From assembly GCF_001279585.1 (NCBI RefSeq), contig NZ_LGEC01000096.1:1-27044 (forward strand): a stretch of 27,044 nt of DNA. The letters are read 5' to 3'. Each line of letters begins with the position of its first letter. Positions within the stretch are counted from its first letter, which is position 1. Shown here in pieces: positions 1-7,084 of the stretch. Below the pieces are notes generated by a model. That model had not been told where the DNA came from, made no database searches, and saw nothing but the letters and a program-made list of their open reading frames with translations. This DNA comes from Nocardiopsis sp. NRRL B-16309. GTDB taxonomy: Bacteria > Actinomycetota > Actinomycetes > Streptosporangiales > Streptosporangiaceae. The translations under genes were made by a program, and so were the position numbers.

Positions 1-232
1 GGTCTCGGGGTTGATGGGTAGCCCGGTGGCGGGGTCGGTCTCCAGGCGGGTGCCGTCCTGGCCGGGTGGGACGGGTTCGCCGGTGACGGGGTCGATGGGT
101 AGGGCTTGGCCGGTGTCCGGGTCGTAGTTGATCGGTAGGCCGGTGTCGGGGCTGTAGGGGAGCCCGGTGCCGGGGTCGACGGGGAACGGTTCCCCGGTGT
201 CCGGGTTGATCGGCAGCCCGGTGGCCGGATCG
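1..232 (-). repeat. Pro-rich DPxTG repeat array in the left-edge protein
   Basis: The reading shows about seven units of roughly 9-14 residues with the core DP-x-TG followed by LPI, EPF, LPY, QAL or EPV, for example DPATGLPINPDTGEPF. The array continues past position 1, so its full length is unknown. At DNA level it appears on the plus strand as repeated 'ccggtg' and 'ggtcg' words. The same DPxTG core appears, in a beta-strand-like context, in the adjacent 892-residue protein. Confidence 0.85.
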
Positions 233-1875
233 AGGTCCAGACCGGTGGAGCCCGGGAAGTTCGTCCCCTGCCCCGGCGGTCGCTGACGGGAGCCGCCGTC
301 GGACCCCGCCCCCGAACCCGGCCCGTTCAGCAGGGGAGGGGGCACGAATCCGTTGCCCAGCCCGTCGCCGCCGGCGCCGAAATCGGTGTTCAGCGGGGGA
401 GGGGCGGGGGCGCCCTGCCCGTCCGGCGCGCCGGATCCGGGGCCGCCGCCCGTGCCGTCGCCGAAGGGGTTCCCGAGCCCGTCGCCGCCGGCGGCGAAGT
501 TGGTGTTCAGCGGCGGACCGGAGCCCACCGTGCCCGGCGGGCCGTCGCCGAACAGGTCGTCGTTGCCGCCGCCCGACTCGAAGTTGGTGTCCAGCGGGGG
601 AGGCACGTACTCCTCGTTCCCGCCTCCGGGACCGTCGCCACCGCCGAACAGCTCCTCCATCCAGTCGGGCGTGCCGTCACCGTCGCTGTCGGTCCCGCCC
701 TCGGGGCCGCCCGCGCCCTCGGGTCCACCGTCTCCCCCGGGGCCGTCGCCGGGGCCGTCGTCACCGTAGAGGTCCCGCAGCCAGTCGGGGATGTCGTCCC
801 CGCCGCCCCCACCACCGGGTCCGTCCTCGTCGTAGAGGTCCTGCAGCCAGTCCGGGACACCGTCGCCGTCCTCGTCGCCGCCGCCCGAGCCGCCGCCGGA
901 GGCTGCGGGCGGGTCGAAGCCCGGAGGCAGGCCCCCCACCGGTTCGCGGATCGGCAGCAGGTCGGTCGCGACGTTCTGGTAGTGGCTCGCCATGGTGGTG
1001 TACAGGTCGTTCGCCGCGGTGAACACCGGGTCGTAGGCGTTCTTCCAGCGCAGTTTCAGCTCGGCGTTGATGTTGTGGTCGGTGATGGAGTCGCCGACGA
1101 TTCCGCGCACCGGCGGATCCGCGTGGTAGAGGACGGAGAACTGGCTGCGATCGGCGTTGTACTCCTCCGACCCGGCGGCCAGGTTGAAGTACCAGTTGTC
1201 GATCGTCTGCTTGATCGTGGCGTTGGGGCTCTGCCAGGCCTCGTTGACCGCGGTGACCAACGCGTTGATCTTGGACAGGAGCGGTCCCCGAAGGTCGTTG
1301 ACCCCGTTGTGGAACCGGTCGAGCTGCACGCTCAGGTCCGCCAGGCGCTTGGCCAGGTCGTAGATGCGTGCGGCGAAGACCCCGGCGGCCGATCCGCGCA
1401 TCGCGCTGTCCGGGACGTCGATCCCCGCGTAGGCCTTGAGCAGACCGGCGTCCTTGTCGCCGACGTAGTCCTGAAGGAAGTCGTCCAGGGCGGCGGCGTT
1501 CACGGAGACGTCCCAGATCGTGGACTGGTCGTAGGTCGTCGACGCGTTGGCTCCCGACGCCATCGCCGCCACGTCGGTCAGGCTCTTGAGGGCCTTCTGG
1601 AACTTGGCCTCGGGGGAGTCGTCGCCGGTCCAGAGCTGGTCCTGCATCTTGTAGCCCGCGTAGTCCCACCCGTAGTCGTCGTAGTAGCGCCACCACCGGT
1701 CGACGTTCTTGTAGTCGAAGCCCTTGAAGAAGTGGTCGTCTTCCCAGAAGTGGTACCGGCCGAGGTCGAGCCAGGGCGGCTCCAGGATCGTGTCCACCGA
1801 CGGCATCGGGGGGTGGGCTCCCTCCGACCCCTCGGCATCGGCGAAGATGTTCATGATCTCGTGGAACTCCGGCAC
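1..1875 (-). CDS. Partial repeat-rich protein with helical N-terminus, probable type VII-associated substrate or partner (runs off left edge)
   Basis: The frame is open from a GTG at 1875 to the window edge, giving 625 visible residues; the C-terminus is missing. The start was chosen because GGAGGAG lies 11-12 bases upstream and the reading begins MPEFHEIMNIF. Residues 1 to about 315 look helical, rich in W and Y near the start (DRWWRYYDDYGWDY), with no signal peptide. Residues about 316-470 are Gly/Asp-rich with three DxDGDGxPDW-like motifs, followed by three LNTNF-type repeats and then Pro-rich DPxTG repeats up to the edge. It starts 61 bases after the stop of the 892-residue gene, so the two are probably cotranscribed and downstream of the esx genes. 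I recognise no named family. Absence of a signal peptide plus a helical head and low-complexity tail is the pattern of type VII substrates, so export by the neighbouring Ecc machine is inferred, not shown. Confidence 0.8.
   Translation of the reverse strand, partial: MPEFHEIMNIFADAEGSEGAHPPMPSVDTILEPPWLDLGRYHFWEDDHFFKGFDYKNVDRWWRYYDDYGWDYAGYKMQDQLWTGDDSPEAKFQKALKSLTDVAAMASGANASTTYDQSTIWDVSVNAAALDDFLQDYVGDKDAGLLKAYAGIDVPDSAMRGSAAGVFAARIYDLAKRLADLSVQLDRFHNGVNDLRGPLLSKINALVTAVNEAWQSPNATIKQTIDNWYFNLAAGSEEYNADRSQFSVLYHADPPVRGIVGDSITDHNINAELKLRWKNAYDPVFTAANDLYTTMASHYQNVATDLLPIREPVGGLPPGFDPPAASGGGSGGGDEDGDGVPDWLQDLYDEDGPGGGGGGDDIPDWLRDLYGDDGPGDGPGGDGGPEGAGGPEGGTDSDGDGTPDWMEELFGGGDGPGGGNEEYVPPPLDTNFESGGGNDDLFGDGPPGTVGSGPPLNTNFAAGGDGLGNPFGDGTGGGPGSGAPDGQGAPAPPPLNTDFGAGGDGLGNGFVPPPLLNGPGSGAGSDGGSRQRPPGQGTNFPGSTGLDLDPATGLPINPDTGEPFPVDPGTGLPYSPDTGLPINYDPDTGQALPIDPVTGEPVPPGQDGTRLETDPATGLPINPET
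341..608 (-). repeat. Three copies of a PPLNTxF-GGDGLGN-type repeat
   Basis: Within the left-edge protein three units share the pattern PPL(N/D)T(N/D)F followed by xxGG and then DLFGDG or GLGNPFGDG. They lie near 545-608, 455-519 and 341-400 and are separated by Gly/Pro spacers. They form a second repeat type, distinct from the DPxTG array that follows. Their role is unknown. Confidence 0.7.
642..881 (-). repeat. Three DxDGDGxPDW motifs resembling calcium-binding (thrombospondin type 3-like) loops
   Basis: The left-edge protein reads DEDGDGVPDWLQDLYDEDG near 828-881, GDDIPDWLRDLYGDDG near 759-806 and DSDGDGTPDWMEELFGGG near 642-692. The first and third have the DxDxDGxxD pattern of calcium loops; the middle one has lost most of the acidic loop but keeps PDWLRDLYGDDG. 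Calcium binding is an inference from the motif only. Confidence 0.6.
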
Positions 1876-1936
1876 CGGCTTCTCACTCCTCCTCTGTGTC
1901 GGTCAACGTGCGGGTGCGGCCAGGACACGGGCCCGG

Positions 1937-4615
1937 TTAGTCCTCGTCCTCGCCGTCGTCCTCGTCCTCGCCGTCGTCCTCGTCTTCGCCGGTGTCCTCG
2001 TCCTCGTCCGGAACGGGTCCTCCGTACGGATTTCCGCTGCCCCCGCCTCCCGAGCCGGCGGACACCGAGGGTTCGCCGAGGATCGACAGCAGTTCCTGTG
2101 CGGTGAGGTCCTGGTCGTCCTCGAGGTCGATGAACACGGTGAGGTTCTCGTGCAGCCGGTCGGAGACCACGATGAGTTCCGACTCCAGGTCCGTCATGAT
2201 CCCGTGCAGCGTGGTCAGGGACGTGTCGATCTCGGTGGCCAGGGTGTCGGCGATGGGCAGGTGGGCGCCGTTGCCGATGAGGATGAAGTGGCCTTCGGGT
2301 TCTCCCGCGTAGGCGGAGAAACGGGTGACCTCCTGGCTCACCCTCTCCTGGAGGGGCAGGAGGAAGTCCTTGTGGAACTGCTTGATCCGGTCGAAGTCGA
2401 TCGCGGTGACGTCGTCGTCGCCTCCGCCTCCGCCGCCGGAACCGTCCCCGTTTCCGTTCCCGTTGCCTCCCTCGCCGTCCTCCGTGTCCTCGTCTTCGTC
2501 GTCGCCCGGATCCCCGTCGCCGTCGCCGTCGTCACCGTCCTCCTCGTCGCCGTCCGGGTCTCCGCTGCCCTCGTCCTCGTCTTCCTCTCCGCTGCCTCCG
2601 CCCTCGCCCTCTTCCTCGCCTTCGCCCTCGCCGTTGCCCTCTTCCGCGTCCGGGTCCCCGTCGCCCCCGCTGCCGGGCTCCTCCTGCTCGTCCTCCTCGT
2701 CTCCACCGCCGGTTTCCTCGCCCTCGTCCTCCTCCCCGGAACCGTCGGTCTGCACGGGAGGGATTCCGGCCCCCTGCGTGGGTACCGGGTCGGTCGTGGT
2801 CCCGGACGGGTCGTGCTTCGCGGGATCCAGGCGGTAGAACTGCTGCTCCTCCTCCGGAGCCCCGTCGACGAGTGGGTCGCCGGGGCCGCCGGGGTCGTCG
2901 GGGCCGTCGGTCGTGGCCGAGAAGTGCGGCGCCTCCGTGCGCTCCCCGCTCTGGTCGCCGCCCCCCGAGCCGACCGGGGTGAGGGAGGCGTCGGGGTCGA
3001 GGACCGGTTCGTTCCTGGGACCGCTGCCCACCGGTCCCTCCGTGACGGGGACCGACTCGACGGGGGCGAGGGAGAGGTCCGAGCCCGGAAGCGCGTCGTT
3101 CCCAGCGCCGATGCCCGGGTCCTCCTCGGTGCTGTTCACCGCCTCGTGCTCCGTGGCGGGCTGGGAGGGCTGCACGGGCGTGAGCGGCTGGGCGGGCTGG
3201 AACGGTGTCGGGGGCTGGCCGGGCTGGCGACCGGTGGGGTCGGACGAGCCGGGGCTCCAGGGATCGGGACGCCCGTCGGGGTGGTCGCCGGACCGGCCGT
3301 CCTCGCCCGGGCGGTCCTTCGGCGCCTCGGAGGGGCCCTCCCCGCCGGGCGTCCTGTCACCGGCGTGAACCGGGTCGCCCTCGTGGCCGGTCCCGTCGTC
3401 GACGGGCTCATCGATCGTGATGACACCGGTCTCGGGGTCGACCTCGACCACACCGTCGCCGGGGTCGATGGTGATCGTGTCGGTCTCGGGGTCGATCTCG
3501 ATCCGCAGGTCGCCGACCTCGATGGTGATGACGCCGGTCTCGGGGTCCACGGAGATCTCCGCGGACCCGTCTGCGTGATCCTCGGCGTCCTCGTCGTCCC
3601 CGTCGGTCTCGTCGCTTCCGGTCCGGTCGCCGGTCTCGTCCTCGCCGGATCCGTTCCCGTCCCGCTTCCCGGTCTCGTCGTCGGGCGACTCCTCGCCGGA
3701 GGTCCGGGTGGAGATCGTGATGGTCCCGGTCTCGGGGTCCACGGTGATCTCGGCCGACCCGTCGCCCTCCGTGTCCTCCTCGTGCGACTCCTCGCCCGCC
3801 GGAGTGTCGTCGGACTCCTCGTCCGTGGTCTGGGTGAGGACCGTGATGGATCCGGTCTCCGGATCGATCGTGACGGTGGTGGAGCCGCCGTCGCCCCCGC
3901 CGTCCGCGCCGGTCCGATCGTTCCCCTCGCCTTCGCTGTCACCCTCGCCGTCGCCCTCCGACTCGGTCCGGGTCGCCGCGAGCGACACGTTCCGCGCCTC
4001 CACCGCCTCCACCGGCTCGGCCGGGACGGTGGGCCGCAGGGCGGCCAGGTGCTCCGCCGGGACCCCCGGCTCGGCGGGCACGTGTGCCTCCTCCGTGACC
4101 CGGGCGAAGACCGCGTCCCCGGTCCCGTCCGGAGGGGAGGAGACGTCGCCTTCGGCGGGCGTCTGCACGCGGACGCGCTCGGCCACGGCGGGCAGCTCGG
4201 TCGGGGCGTCGCGCTCCGGGACCGGGGACGACTCGGTGGGCACGTCCGAACCCCGCGCCTGGAGGGTGATCCGGCCGGTGCCCTCGTCCACGTCGACCTC
4301 GGTCCCCGCCGGGTCGATGACCACCTGATCCGTTCGCGGATCGACCGTGACCGACCCCTGGTGCGAACCGTTGAGGATGCTGATCAGGCCCGTCGCCGGG
4401 TCGATGGTGAGCGGTCCGCCGTCACCGCGCGGCGCCGTGCCCTCGGGGCGCCCCTGAGCGGCCAGGAGAAGGGCCTCCTCCTCGGTCTCCGCGGGCTCCT
4501 CCCGGTCGGACGTGTACAGGACGGCGTCCCGGACGACGTTCACGTCCTCCTCCTGAGGCGGCACGGAGCCCAGGAGGGCGGCGCGGAAGTCCAGGGGTTC
4601 GGACGGCTCGGACAC
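1937..4615 (-). CDS. 892-residue hyper-acidic DPETG-repeat protein with C-terminal helical domain
   Basis: The GTG start at 4615 is preceded by GAGGAG at a good spacing and reads MSEPSEPLDFRAALL. Layout: a short N-terminal segment (about 1-65); spaced repeats with the core (I/V)xVDPETGxITI (about 66-405); a Pro/Gly/Ser-rich linker (to about 620); a run composed almost only of E, D and G (about 620-735); a helical domain (about 737-855) with FDRIKQFHKDFLLPLQERV; and a tail of EDEDDG repeats. There is no signal peptide or membrane segment. The C-terminal domain has the size and helix content of a WXG100-like hairpin but lacks a clear WxG. It lies between the esx pair and the left-edge repeat protein on the same strand. 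I cannot assign a function; a secreted substrate or surface scaffold is the best inference. Composition suggests much of it is disordered. Confidence 0.85.
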   Translation of the reverse strand: MSEPSEPLDFRAALLGSVPPQEEDVNVVRDAVLYTSDREEPAETEEEALLLAAQGRPEGTAPRGDGGPLTIDPATGLISILNGSHQGSVTVDPRTDQVVIDPAGTEVDVDEGTGRITLQARGSDVPTESSPVPERDAPTELPAVAERVRVQTPAEGDVSSPPDGTGDAVFARVTEEAHVPAEPGVPAEHLAALRPTVPAEPVEAVEARNVSLAATRTESEGDGEGDSEGEGNDRTGADGGGDGGSTTVTIDPETGSITVLTQTTDEESDDTPAGEESHEEDTEGDGSAEITVDPETGTITISTRTSGEESPDDETGKRDGNGSGEDETGDRTGSDETDGDDEDAEDHADGSAEISVDPETGVITIEVGDLRIEIDPETDTITIDPGDGVVEVDPETGVITIDEPVDDGTGHEGDPVHAGDRTPGGEGPSEAPKDRPGEDGRSGDHPDGRPDPWSPGSSDPTGRQPGQPPTPFQPAQPLTPVQPSQPATEHEAVNSTEEDPGIGAGNDALPGSDLSLAPVESVPVTEGPVGSGPRNEPVLDPDASLTPVGSGGGDQSGERTEAPHFSATTDGPDDPGGPGDPLVDGAPEEEQQFYRLDPAKHDPSGTTTDPVPTQGAGIPPVQTDGSGEEDEGEETGGGDEEDEQEEPGSGGDGDPDAEEGNGEGEGEEEGEGGGSGEEDEDEGSGDPDGDEEDGDDGDGDGDPGDDEDEDTEDGEGGNGNGNGDGSGGGGGGDDDVTAIDFDRIKQFHKDFLLPLQERVSQEVTRFSAYAGEPEGHFILIGNGAHLPIADTLATEIDTSLTTLHGIMTDLESELIVVSDRLHENLTVFIDLEDDQDLTAQELLSILGEPSVSAGSGGGGSGNPYGGPVPDEDEDTGEDEDDGEDEDDGEDED
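1941..2008 (-). repeat. 18-base tandem repeat encoding the EDEDDG acidic tail
   Basis: On the plus strand the unit gtcctcgtcctcgccgtc is repeated nearly perfectly about three times, then degenerates. It encodes the last residues of the 892-residue protein as EDEDDG units. Repeats of this kind expand and contract by slippage, so the tail length may vary between strains. Confidence 0.8.
3400..4420 (-). repeat. DPETG / ITI beta-type repeats of the 892-residue protein
   Basis: About eight units follow the pattern xxxDP(E/A/R)T(G/D)x(I/V)(T/V)I. Examples are LTIDPATGLISIL, VTIDPETGSITVL, ITVDPETGTITIS, ISVDPETGVITIE and IEIDPETDTITID. Alternating hydrophobic residues on either side of a DPETG turn predict two-strand beta hairpins. 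The last three or four units are contiguous (3400-3560); the earlier ones are separated by acidic linkers of 30-100 residues. Confidence 0.85.
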
Positions 4616-4786
4616 GGGGGCTCCTCGGGCGCGTGCGGTCGGCGGGCTCGTTCGGTGCCACGGGGCACAGGGTGTGCGGCCGCGGCGATGGTCGGGGCGG
4701 TTCCGCGGCCGGGTCGGTCACCGCGTCCGACGGGGATCGGGCGGCGGTCAGGTCCGCGGTCGGGCCGGTGATGGCGTCGGAGCGGG

Positions 4787-4820
4787 CCGGGGCGGGCGGT
4801 CCAGGGGCCGCCCGCCCCGG
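4787..4820 (-). terminator. Perfect 13-bp hairpin downstream of the WXG100 pair
   Basis: CCGGGGCGGGCGG (4787-4799) and CCGCCCGCCCCGG (4808-4820) are exact reverse complements with an 8-base loop. The hairpin begins 22 bases beyond the stop codon of the second esx-like gene. No T-run follows on the minus strand, so it is not a textbook intrinsic terminator. It may act as a GC-only terminator, a partial attenuator, or a 3' RNA stabiliser that raises esx transcript levels relative to the repeat-protein genes beyond it. Confidence 0.65.
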
Positions 4821-4842
4821 AGGGGGTGCGGTGGGCGGGCCG

Positions 4843-5139
4843 CTACATCAGCGAGGCCCACTCCATCGCCTCGCGGCTGTCGGTCCCGGCGTAGTTGTTG
4901 CGGATGGTGTTCAGCGCGAACTCGGCCTTGCCCAGCAGGGTGCGCATGTCCTCGACGTTCATCCGCCAGCTGCGGACCTTGGCGTCGTAGTTGTCGGCCG
5001 TGGCGCCTTCGAGGTCGGCCTTGACGGGCTGCATCTGGGCGTCCAGGTTCTCGATGGCGCGCGCGACGGTGTCGGTCTGGACGCGCAGGGCCTGCGTCGC
5101 CTCGTCGACGTACCCGTAGCTGACGTCGAATCCGTTCAT
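4843..5139 (-). CDS. WXG100-family small protein with LxG in place of WxG (EsxB/CFP-10-like)
   Basis: This 98-residue protein is predicted to be two helices joined by a turn, the fold of ESX substrates and their partners. The start is the ATG at 5139, which has AAGGGAAAG just upstream; a longer in-frame reading from 5196 would add only a Pro/Ala-rich leader. At the turn the family WxG is replaced by L43-E44-G45. Near the C-terminus Y83-A-G-T-D87 matches the YxxxD/E signal that directs WXG100 dimers to EccC. It lies 82 bases after the stop of the 111-residue WXG100 gene, so the two probably form a heterodimer. The same strand carries eccD and eccB upstream. The family call is secure; EsxB-like rather than EsxA-like rests on the YxxxD motif only. 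Confidence 0.88.
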   Translation of the reverse strand: MNGFDVSYGYVDEATQALRVQTDTVARAIENLDAQMQPVKADLEGATADNYDAKVRSWRMNVEDMRTLLGKAEFALNTIRNNYAGTDSREAMEWASLM

Positions 5140-5221
5140 GGGGCTTTCCCTTCCATGGGAGTCGGCTGGTGCGGCTGGTGCGGCCGGTTCGGGCACGCGG
5201 GCCGCGCACCGGCGACGGGTC

Positions 5222-5557
5222 TCAGTTCACGCCGGGCTGGTTCGGGTTGAGGTCGGCCATCCACCGGGAGCCCTCCAGGAGGTTGGCGTCCTCGGTCGAG
5301 TGCATCGCGTTCACGGTGCCGCCGAACGTGCCGATCATCTGGTTCATGTCGTTGGTGATGAGCCGCAGCTCCTCCAGCCACCCGACCAGGGCCTCGCTGT
5401 ACTTGTTGGCCGCGGCGCCGTGCCAGGAGGAGCGCAGGACGTCACGGGTGCTGTCGACCTGGGTGTAGACGTTGTTGCAGGTGGTGTGGGCCTCGGTCAT
5501 CGCTTCCTGCGCGAGTCGGTTGGCCTCGTCTGTGTTGCGTGTCCTGGGATCCGGCAT
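5222..5557 (-). CDS. WXG100-family small protein (EsxA-like)
   Basis: This 111-residue protein is helical on both sides of a canonical S44-W45-H-G47 turn. The start is an ATG at 5557 with AAGGA eight bases upstream. No Y is present in the C-terminal part, so a YxxxD/E signal is absent; its neighbour supplies one. The C-terminal helix is followed by a Pro/Asn-rich end. The gene sits 80 bases after eccB. In ESX systems such pairs are made in large excess over the membrane proteins and leave the cell as a heterodimer recognised by the EccC ATPase domain. A single Cys at residue 27 is unusual for the family but its meaning is unclear. Confidence 0.9.
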   Translation of the reverse strand: MPDPRTRNTDEANRLAQEAMTEAHTTCNNVYTQVDSTRDVLRSSWHGAAANKYSEALVGWLEELRLITNDMNQMIGTFGGTVNAMHSTEDANLLEGSRWMADLNPNQPGVN

Positions 5558-5590
5558 GGGCTGCTTCCTTCGCTCCTCGGGGTGGCGCGG

Positions 5591-5613
5591 CCGGCCGCCT
5601 CGGTGGCGGACGG
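5591..5613 (-). terminator. Imperfect hairpin between eccB and the WXG100 genes
   Basis: CCGGCCGCC (5591-5599) and GGCGGACGG (5605-5613) pair at 8 of 9 positions around a five-base loop, between the eccB stop and the first esx ribosome site. It could be a processing or attenuation point between membrane genes and substrate genes. GC-rich DNA makes chance hairpins likely. Confidence 0.3.
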
Positions 5614-5637
5614 CCCGGCGTTGGGTTCACGTGGTGG

Positions 5638-7083
5638 TCAGGGGCACTCCGCGGTCTCGGACGGCACGGAGGGCGTGAGGGGGCGCGCGGCGGCGTCGGG
5701 GTGCAGGAGCGGCCCGGTGGGCACCAGCCGCAGCAGCGGTGTGGGCACCTCCGCCGCCGCTGCGGCGGTCAGGCCGAGCCCGGCCAGGACCTCGGTGTCC
5801 GCCACGGGGTACTTGGCGGCCGCGTCGGTGACCACGTAGTGGGTGGGGGTGCCCGTGCCACCGCCCACCGGCCGGGCCCGCACCACGGATCCGCCCCCGG
5901 AGGGGATGCCGATCAGGTCGGGCGTCGGGCAGCCGGGGGCGATGGCGGGAACCTCCTGGACCGGCCGCGCCTGCACCGATCCGGGATCGTCCATGGTCAG
6001 GGACAGCGTGCCGCCGTCGCCGAGCCGCAGGCAGGGGACCTGGCCGCCGCCCGGACGGAGTTCGGGCGGGGCGTCGGGGGTGCGCGCGGTCCCGTCACCG
6101 GCGACCTCGCCGCCCGCCACCAGGTGGCCGTGCGCCTCCCCGGCCGGGATCGCGATCGCCTCCGGAGCGGTGTCGGGGTAGGCGGCCGCGCTGGTCTCGG
6201 GATCGGCCAGCAGGAGCAGGGCCTGGGTCAGCGTCAGCGGGGCCAGCCCGTCCGGGGTCAGGAGGTAGTGCTGGTCCGGCCGGTCGGGGGTGGAGACGGC
6301 GAACACCTGGCCGATCCGGCGCGGGGCGCCGGCCAGCGTGGGCCCGGCGGATCCGGCCTCCGGTACCTCCTGGGCGGCGAGGTCGGGCGCGGTGGGCACG
6401 GCGTCCAGGAACGCGCCCGCGACCTCGTAGGCGGGGCTGGTCCCGTACCCGAGCGCCTGGAGCGCCCCGCCGTCCTCGTCCAGCCGGAGCCGGGTGCCCC
6501 GCCAGAGCAGGTGGCGCTCGCCGTCGGGGCCCGCGACCAGGACCGCCTCGCCGTCGGCCGGGGGCGAGGGGTCCGGTGCCGCGCCGATGGTCAGCGCGGT
6601 CCGGGGTCGCTCGTCGCCCTGCGCGGGCAGCGCGCACAGCCGCCACACCGCGGAGGCGGCCGGGTCGGCGGGCAGTGAGTCGGGGGCGCCGGGGATGCCG
6701 ACCGGGCCGCCCACGGGTACCCCTTCGAGCGACCCGGCGGACACCAGGGACACGTTCGCGTCCGGGCCCTGGATCAGGCGGGCGGAGGCGTAGTTGGCGA
6801 CGGGGCGCAGCGTGCCGTCCGAGTACAGGTAGGAGGCGCCGGTGTCCTTGTCGATGACCAGCCGTCCCTCCTGGCGCCAGGTGCTGGCGCCGCCGGGGAA
6901 GATCAGGCCGAAGACCAGGAAGCCGACGCACACCAGCGCGCCGATGGCGACACCGACGTAGGTGCCGGTGCGGGTGCGGCGCATGGGGGCGTCGACCGCG
7001 TCGGGGTCGGCCTCCAGCATCGCCGTGCCCAGGCGCCCCACGGTGAAGGTGTGCGCCATGACACGGTCGCGGCGTGACTGCAT
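5638..7083 (-). CDS. eccB: Type VII secretion protein EccB
   Basis: EccB is a single-pass membrane protein whose large extracytoplasmic domain shapes the outer side of the ESX pore and contacts the mycosin. This 481-residue protein begins MQSRRDRVMAHTF, matching the conserved EccB opening (RRDxVxAHxF). It has one membrane segment at about residues 41-62, then a long extracytoplasmic domain. The domain starts with WRQEGRLVIDKDTGASYLY, contains the Cys residues expected of the family (LCALP, PCLRLGDG, PGCPTP) and ends ECP. Length is normal for the family. The start ATG lies one base after the eccD stop (TGAgATG), so translation is probably coupled; the ribosome site itself is weak. Its proposed mycosin partner at 12939-14261 is inactive as a protease, but the contact is structural in known complexes. 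Confidence 0.95.
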   Translation of the reverse strand: MQSRRDRVMAHTFTVGRLGTAMLEADPDAVDAPMRRTRTGTYVGVAIGALVCVGFLVFGLIFPGGASTWRQEGRLVIDKDTGASYLYSDGTLRPVANYASARLIQGPDANVSLVSAGSLEGVPVGGPVGIPGAPDSLPADPAASAVWRLCALPAQGDERPRTALTIGAAPDPSPPADGEAVLVAGPDGERHLLWRGTRLRLDEDGGALQALGYGTSPAYEVAGAFLDAVPTAPDLAAQEVPEAGSAGPTLAGAPRRIGQVFAVSTPDRPDQHYLLTPDGLAPLTLTQALLLLADPETSAAAYPDTAPEAIAIPAGEAHGHLVAGGEVAGDGTARTPDAPPELRPGGGQVPCLRLGDGGTLSLTMDDPGSVQARPVQEVPAIAPGCPTPDLIGIPSGGGSVVRARPVGGGTGTPTHYVVTDAAAKYPVADTEVLAGLGLTAAAAAEVPTPLLRLVPTGPLLHPDAAARPLTPSVPSETAECP

Positions 7084-7084
7084 C

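Noticed and set aside
1..232. LPxTG-like sortase signals suggested by DPATGLP repeats
   Set aside because: The motif is DPxTG, not LPxTG. It is repeated internally, and no membrane helix with a basic tail follows in the visible part.
1724..4771. A 1,015-residue plus-strand reading frame opposite the 892-residue gene
   Set aside because: It is a shadow frame. Its sequence is a monotonous Val/Leu/Gly/Arg mix produced by GAC/GAG/GGC-rich codons on the other strand, with no ribosome site or recognisable domain.
4616..4842. A separate promoter for the 892-residue gene
   Set aside because: The gap is uniformly GC-rich and I found no believable -10 box, although a GC-tolerant promoter cannot be excluded.
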